Shown here in pieces: positions 33,061-35,000 of a stretch of DNA of 35,000 bases. The stretch is taken from the NCBI GenBank assembly GCA_016710765.1, contig JADJUJ010000025.1, forward strand, positions 1-35,000, in the 5' to 3' direction. Position 1 is the stretch's first letter. The number at the start of each line of letters is the position of its first letter. Source of the stretch: Lewinellaceae bacterium (GTDB taxonomy: Bacteria; Bacteroidota; Bacteroidia; Chitinophagales; Saprospiraceae). A program made the translations under genes and the position numbers. A model generated the notes under the pieces. The model saw nothing but the letters and a program-made list of their open reading frames with translations. It did not search any database and had not been told where the DNA came from.

Positions 33061-34392
33061 ATGCGCAAAATTTTGATACTGCCGCTGTTACTGCTTACAT
33101 TGGCAGCCATAGCCCAACCCAAACAAAACGCTCCTTATTCCCGATTCGGACTGGGAAATCCGGTGCCGCAGGTTTTTGCGAGCCAGCTGGGTATGGGTGG
33201 AATTTCGGCAGCTTTCCACGACCCTTACCATCTTAATGTTTCCAACCCGGCCTCTTTCGCCTTTTTGCGTACTGCCACACTGGAAACTGGCTTGTATGCC
33301 CAAAAAAGCCAGTATGAAGCCTCCAATGCCAGCCAGACGGAATGGACGGGCAACCTGGGGTACTTTGCGCTTGGGTTCGCCCTTAAAAGCCCGATCAATG
33401 AGGTAATGGACAAAAAACAGTCTGACTGGCAATTTGGAATGGGTTTTTCGCTGATGCCTTCTACGCTTATCGGTTACAACATTGAAACAACGGATACGCT
33501 CCCGAGCCTGGGCATCGTCACCAACTCCTTTACAGGGAATGGTGGAACCTACCGGCTAAACTGGAGTAATGCCGCGAAATACAAGCACACCGCTGTTGGC
33601 GTAAATTTTGGTTGGGTGTTTGGTAAAGCAAACTACGAGAATACCACGGTGTTTCAGGATAGTTTGCCCACCTATAACGATAATTTCCGGGATGAAATGG
33701 CGGTGAACGGTTTTGTCTGGAAAGTAGGTGTGCAACATGATTTTGTGCTCGAAGCAAGTGCCAACGATAAAAATGTTGCGGCAAAATGGCTGACCTTGGG
33801 TGTAACCGGCAGCGGACAAAAAAACATTCGGGTTGAAAACAATGTGATCCGTTTGCGTAGTCGGGGTGCCTTGGGTAATGGCCAGTACCGTACCCCCGAC
33901 ACCTTATCTTATGTACAAGGCACACCGCTCGATTTGACCATGCCCGCTGCCTTTAGCGTGGCCTTGCAATATGTAAATACCACCAAGTTCAAAATTGGCG
34001 TGGAATACGGTTACGAAAATGGTTCGGCCTACAACAACCAGGCCCGTGCCGATGGAGTCTTTCAAAATGCTTCCTCTTTTGCCCTTGGGGTTGAGTACAC
34101 ACCGGATTACACCTCTTACAATAAGTACCTCAAGCGGGTGCGTTACCGGGCAGGTGCTTATTTGCGGCAGGACATACGGGTGATCAATGGTGCTGATTTG
34201 AACGATATGGGTGTTTCCATTGGCGGTGGTTTTCCGATTGTTTTGCCCCGGCAGCAAACCTCATTTATCAATGCGGCCCTTGAATTGGGTAAAATTGGCG
34301 CCAATACTCCTATTACAGAATCATACTTCCGGGTCAATGTTGGATTTACCCTCAACGACAATTCCTGGTTCTATCAACGCCGTTTCGAATAA
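33061..34392 (+). CDS. Outer-membrane beta-barrel protein, FadL/OMPP1-like
   Basis: This 443-aa protein has a signal peptide (MRKILILPLLLLTLAAIAQ, 1-19). Alternating hydrophobic and polar strands follow, typical of a transmembrane barrel. The start NAPYSRFGLGNPVPQVFASQLGMGGISAAFHDPYHLNVSNPASFAF resembles FadL-type proteins, in which an early conserved NPAS segment lies near the hatch. No substrate can be named. It ends in YQRRFE, aromatic-rich as expected for barrel insertion. It shares a run with coaX, and its stop codon is followed immediately, in the same frame, by the next coding region. Confidence 0.8.
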   Translation: MRKILILPLLLLTLAAIAQPKQNAPYSRFGLGNPVPQVFASQLGMGGISAAFHDPYHLNVSNPASFAFLRTATLETGLYAQKSQYEASNASQTEWTGNLGYFALGFALKSPINEVMDKKQSDWQFGMGFSLMPSTLIGYNIETTDTLPSLGIVTNSFTGNGGTYRLNWSNAAKYKHTAVGVNFGWVFGKANYENTTVFQDSLPTYNDNFRDEMAVNGFVWKVGVQHDFVLEASANDKNVAAKWLTLGVTGSGQKNIRVENNVIRLRSRGALGNGQYRTPDTLSYVQGTPLDLTMPAAFSVALQYVNTTKFKIGVEYGYENGSAYNNQARADGVFQNASSFALGVEYTPDYTSYNKYLKRVRYRAGAYLRQDIRVINGADLNDMGVSIGGGFPIVLPRQQTSFINAALELGKIGANTPITESYFRVNVGFTLNDNSWFYQRRFE

Positions 34393-35000
34393 TTGGCTAC
34401 CAATCAACAACAAGACCAATCTTTTGCCCGCAAAGCCCGTTTACTGGGCTTTGGGTTAAATGCCCTTGCTTGGGTGGCGCCTGGGTTTGTCGGCCGGCAA
34501 GCTTTTCATCTCTTTTGTACACCGCGTCGATCATCCATAAAACCCAGGGACCTGGAATTTTTATCTACGGGCGACAGGAACACGTTTGATTTTGACGGAC
34601 TGCAACTGGTCTATTATACCTGGAGCCCCAATACTGCTGCGGAAGACACCCCATTTGTTTTGCTGCTGCACGGCTGGGAGTCGAACAGTGCCCGTTGGCA
34701 TGCCTATATTCCTAAATTGCGCAAGGCTGGTTACCGCGTGGTGGCATTGGATGCTCCGGCGCACGGACAATCGCAGGGCCGGGAAATCAACCTGCCCCTG
34801 TACAGCCGTGCTGTGAGCGCATTCTTACAATATTATGGTACGCCTTATAGTATGGTAGGCCACTCGCTGGGTGGCGCTGCTGTTGTCATGAGTATGGCCG
34901 CATACCAGGCACCGCGTGCAAAAAAAGCAGTGGTCCTGGCCAGTTTCGCAGAATCCTCCCGAATTATCCGAAACTTTTTCGGACTCCTGGGGCTCCAGCC
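34393..35000 (+). CDS. Alpha/beta hydrolase (partial, cut by the window end)
   Basis: An open frame from the TTG at 34393 runs to the window edge (about 202 codons). It encodes an alpha/beta-hydrolase-fold protein. LLLHGWESNSARWHAYIPKL with HGWES at 93-97 is the oxyanion region, VVALDAPAHGQSQG follows, and S158 in MVGHSLGGAAVV is the nucleophile elbow. The acid and histidine of the triad lie beyond the window. The frame begins directly after the stop codon of the barrel protein and no ATG occurs until far inside, so TTG at 34393 is the probable start. Esterase, lipase or related activity; substrate unknown. Confidence 0.85.
   Translation, partial: MATNQQQDQSFARKARLLGFGLNALAWVAPGFVGRQAFHLFCTPRRSSIKPRDLEFLSTGDRNTFDFDGLQLVYYTWSPNTAAEDTPFVLLLHGWESNSARWHAYIPKLRKAGYRVVALDAPAHGQSQGREINLPLYSRAVSAFLQYYGTPYSMVGHSLGGAAVVMSMAAYQAPRAKKAVVLASFAESSRIIRNFFGLLGLQ

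Overview
The window looks like a chromosome segment of a Bacteroidota bacterium, most likely of the Saprospiria type. The evidence is two secreted proteins with type IX secretion (T9SS) C-terminal sorting domains, promoters of the Bacteroidota TAnnTTTG class, a short primary sigma factor beginning MRQLK, an HYC_CC_PP-type protein beside a TonB-dependent receptor, and a mevalonate-pathway gene. The genus is inference. Most of the window is ordinary chromosomal backbone. The unusual material is mainly in the gaps between genes.

Layout. 1-1050: a gene-free block holding about three copies of a ~297-bp tandem repeat that runs into an array of 12-bp units. 1052-3565: a secreted beta-propeller protein with a T9SS tail. 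3698-3874: a minus-strand tRNA-Gly(CCC) with a visible promoter and terminator. 3881-4430: another 12-bp array, then a small stand-alone sorting-domain-like ORF. 4904-10414: the ATP synthase operon atpB-E-F-H-A-G with promoter, an internal hairpin after atpE, and an end terminator. atpD and atpC are not in the window. 10474-12718: a CoA-transferase and an exported sugar-isomerase-like TIM barrel, both minus strand. 12724-13244: two 12-bp arrays with a 201-bp MITE-like element between them. 13246-16352: a GMC oxidoreductase diverging from a Tat-exported gluconate-dehydrogenase subunit-3 protein, then a GNAT acetyltransferase. 16547-19355: a TonB-dependent receptor and an HYC_CC_PP-like protein, probably a metal-related outer-membrane module. 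19413-20789: a REP-like inverted element and a frameshifted diphosphomevalonate decarboxylase gene. 21015-23413: a PASTA protein, a rhodanese and a metalloprotease lipoprotein in one run. 23450-28279: a foldback element, a tiny lipoprotein and a 1421-aa multidomain T9SS cargo protein. 28316-32131: penicillin-binding protein 1C, the primary sigma factor RpoD and a DUF2256 zinc-ribbon-like protein. 32293-35000: CoaX, an outer-membrane barrel protein and an alpha/beta hydrolase cut by the window end.

How the parts relate. The ATP synthase genes, RpoD, CoaX and PBP1C are housekeeping. The GMC and subunit-3 proteins probably form one periplasmic dehydrogenase, with subunit 3 supplying the Tat signal. 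The recurring theme is short-period tandem DNA (12-bp units at four loci, 7-bp units at one), often lying within a few bases of a start or stop codon, together with three separate inverted-repeat elements. I found no CRISPR array, phage, transposase gene or recognisable defence system. I see no convincing new enzymatic system. The intergenic repeat families are the best candidates for undescribed biology.
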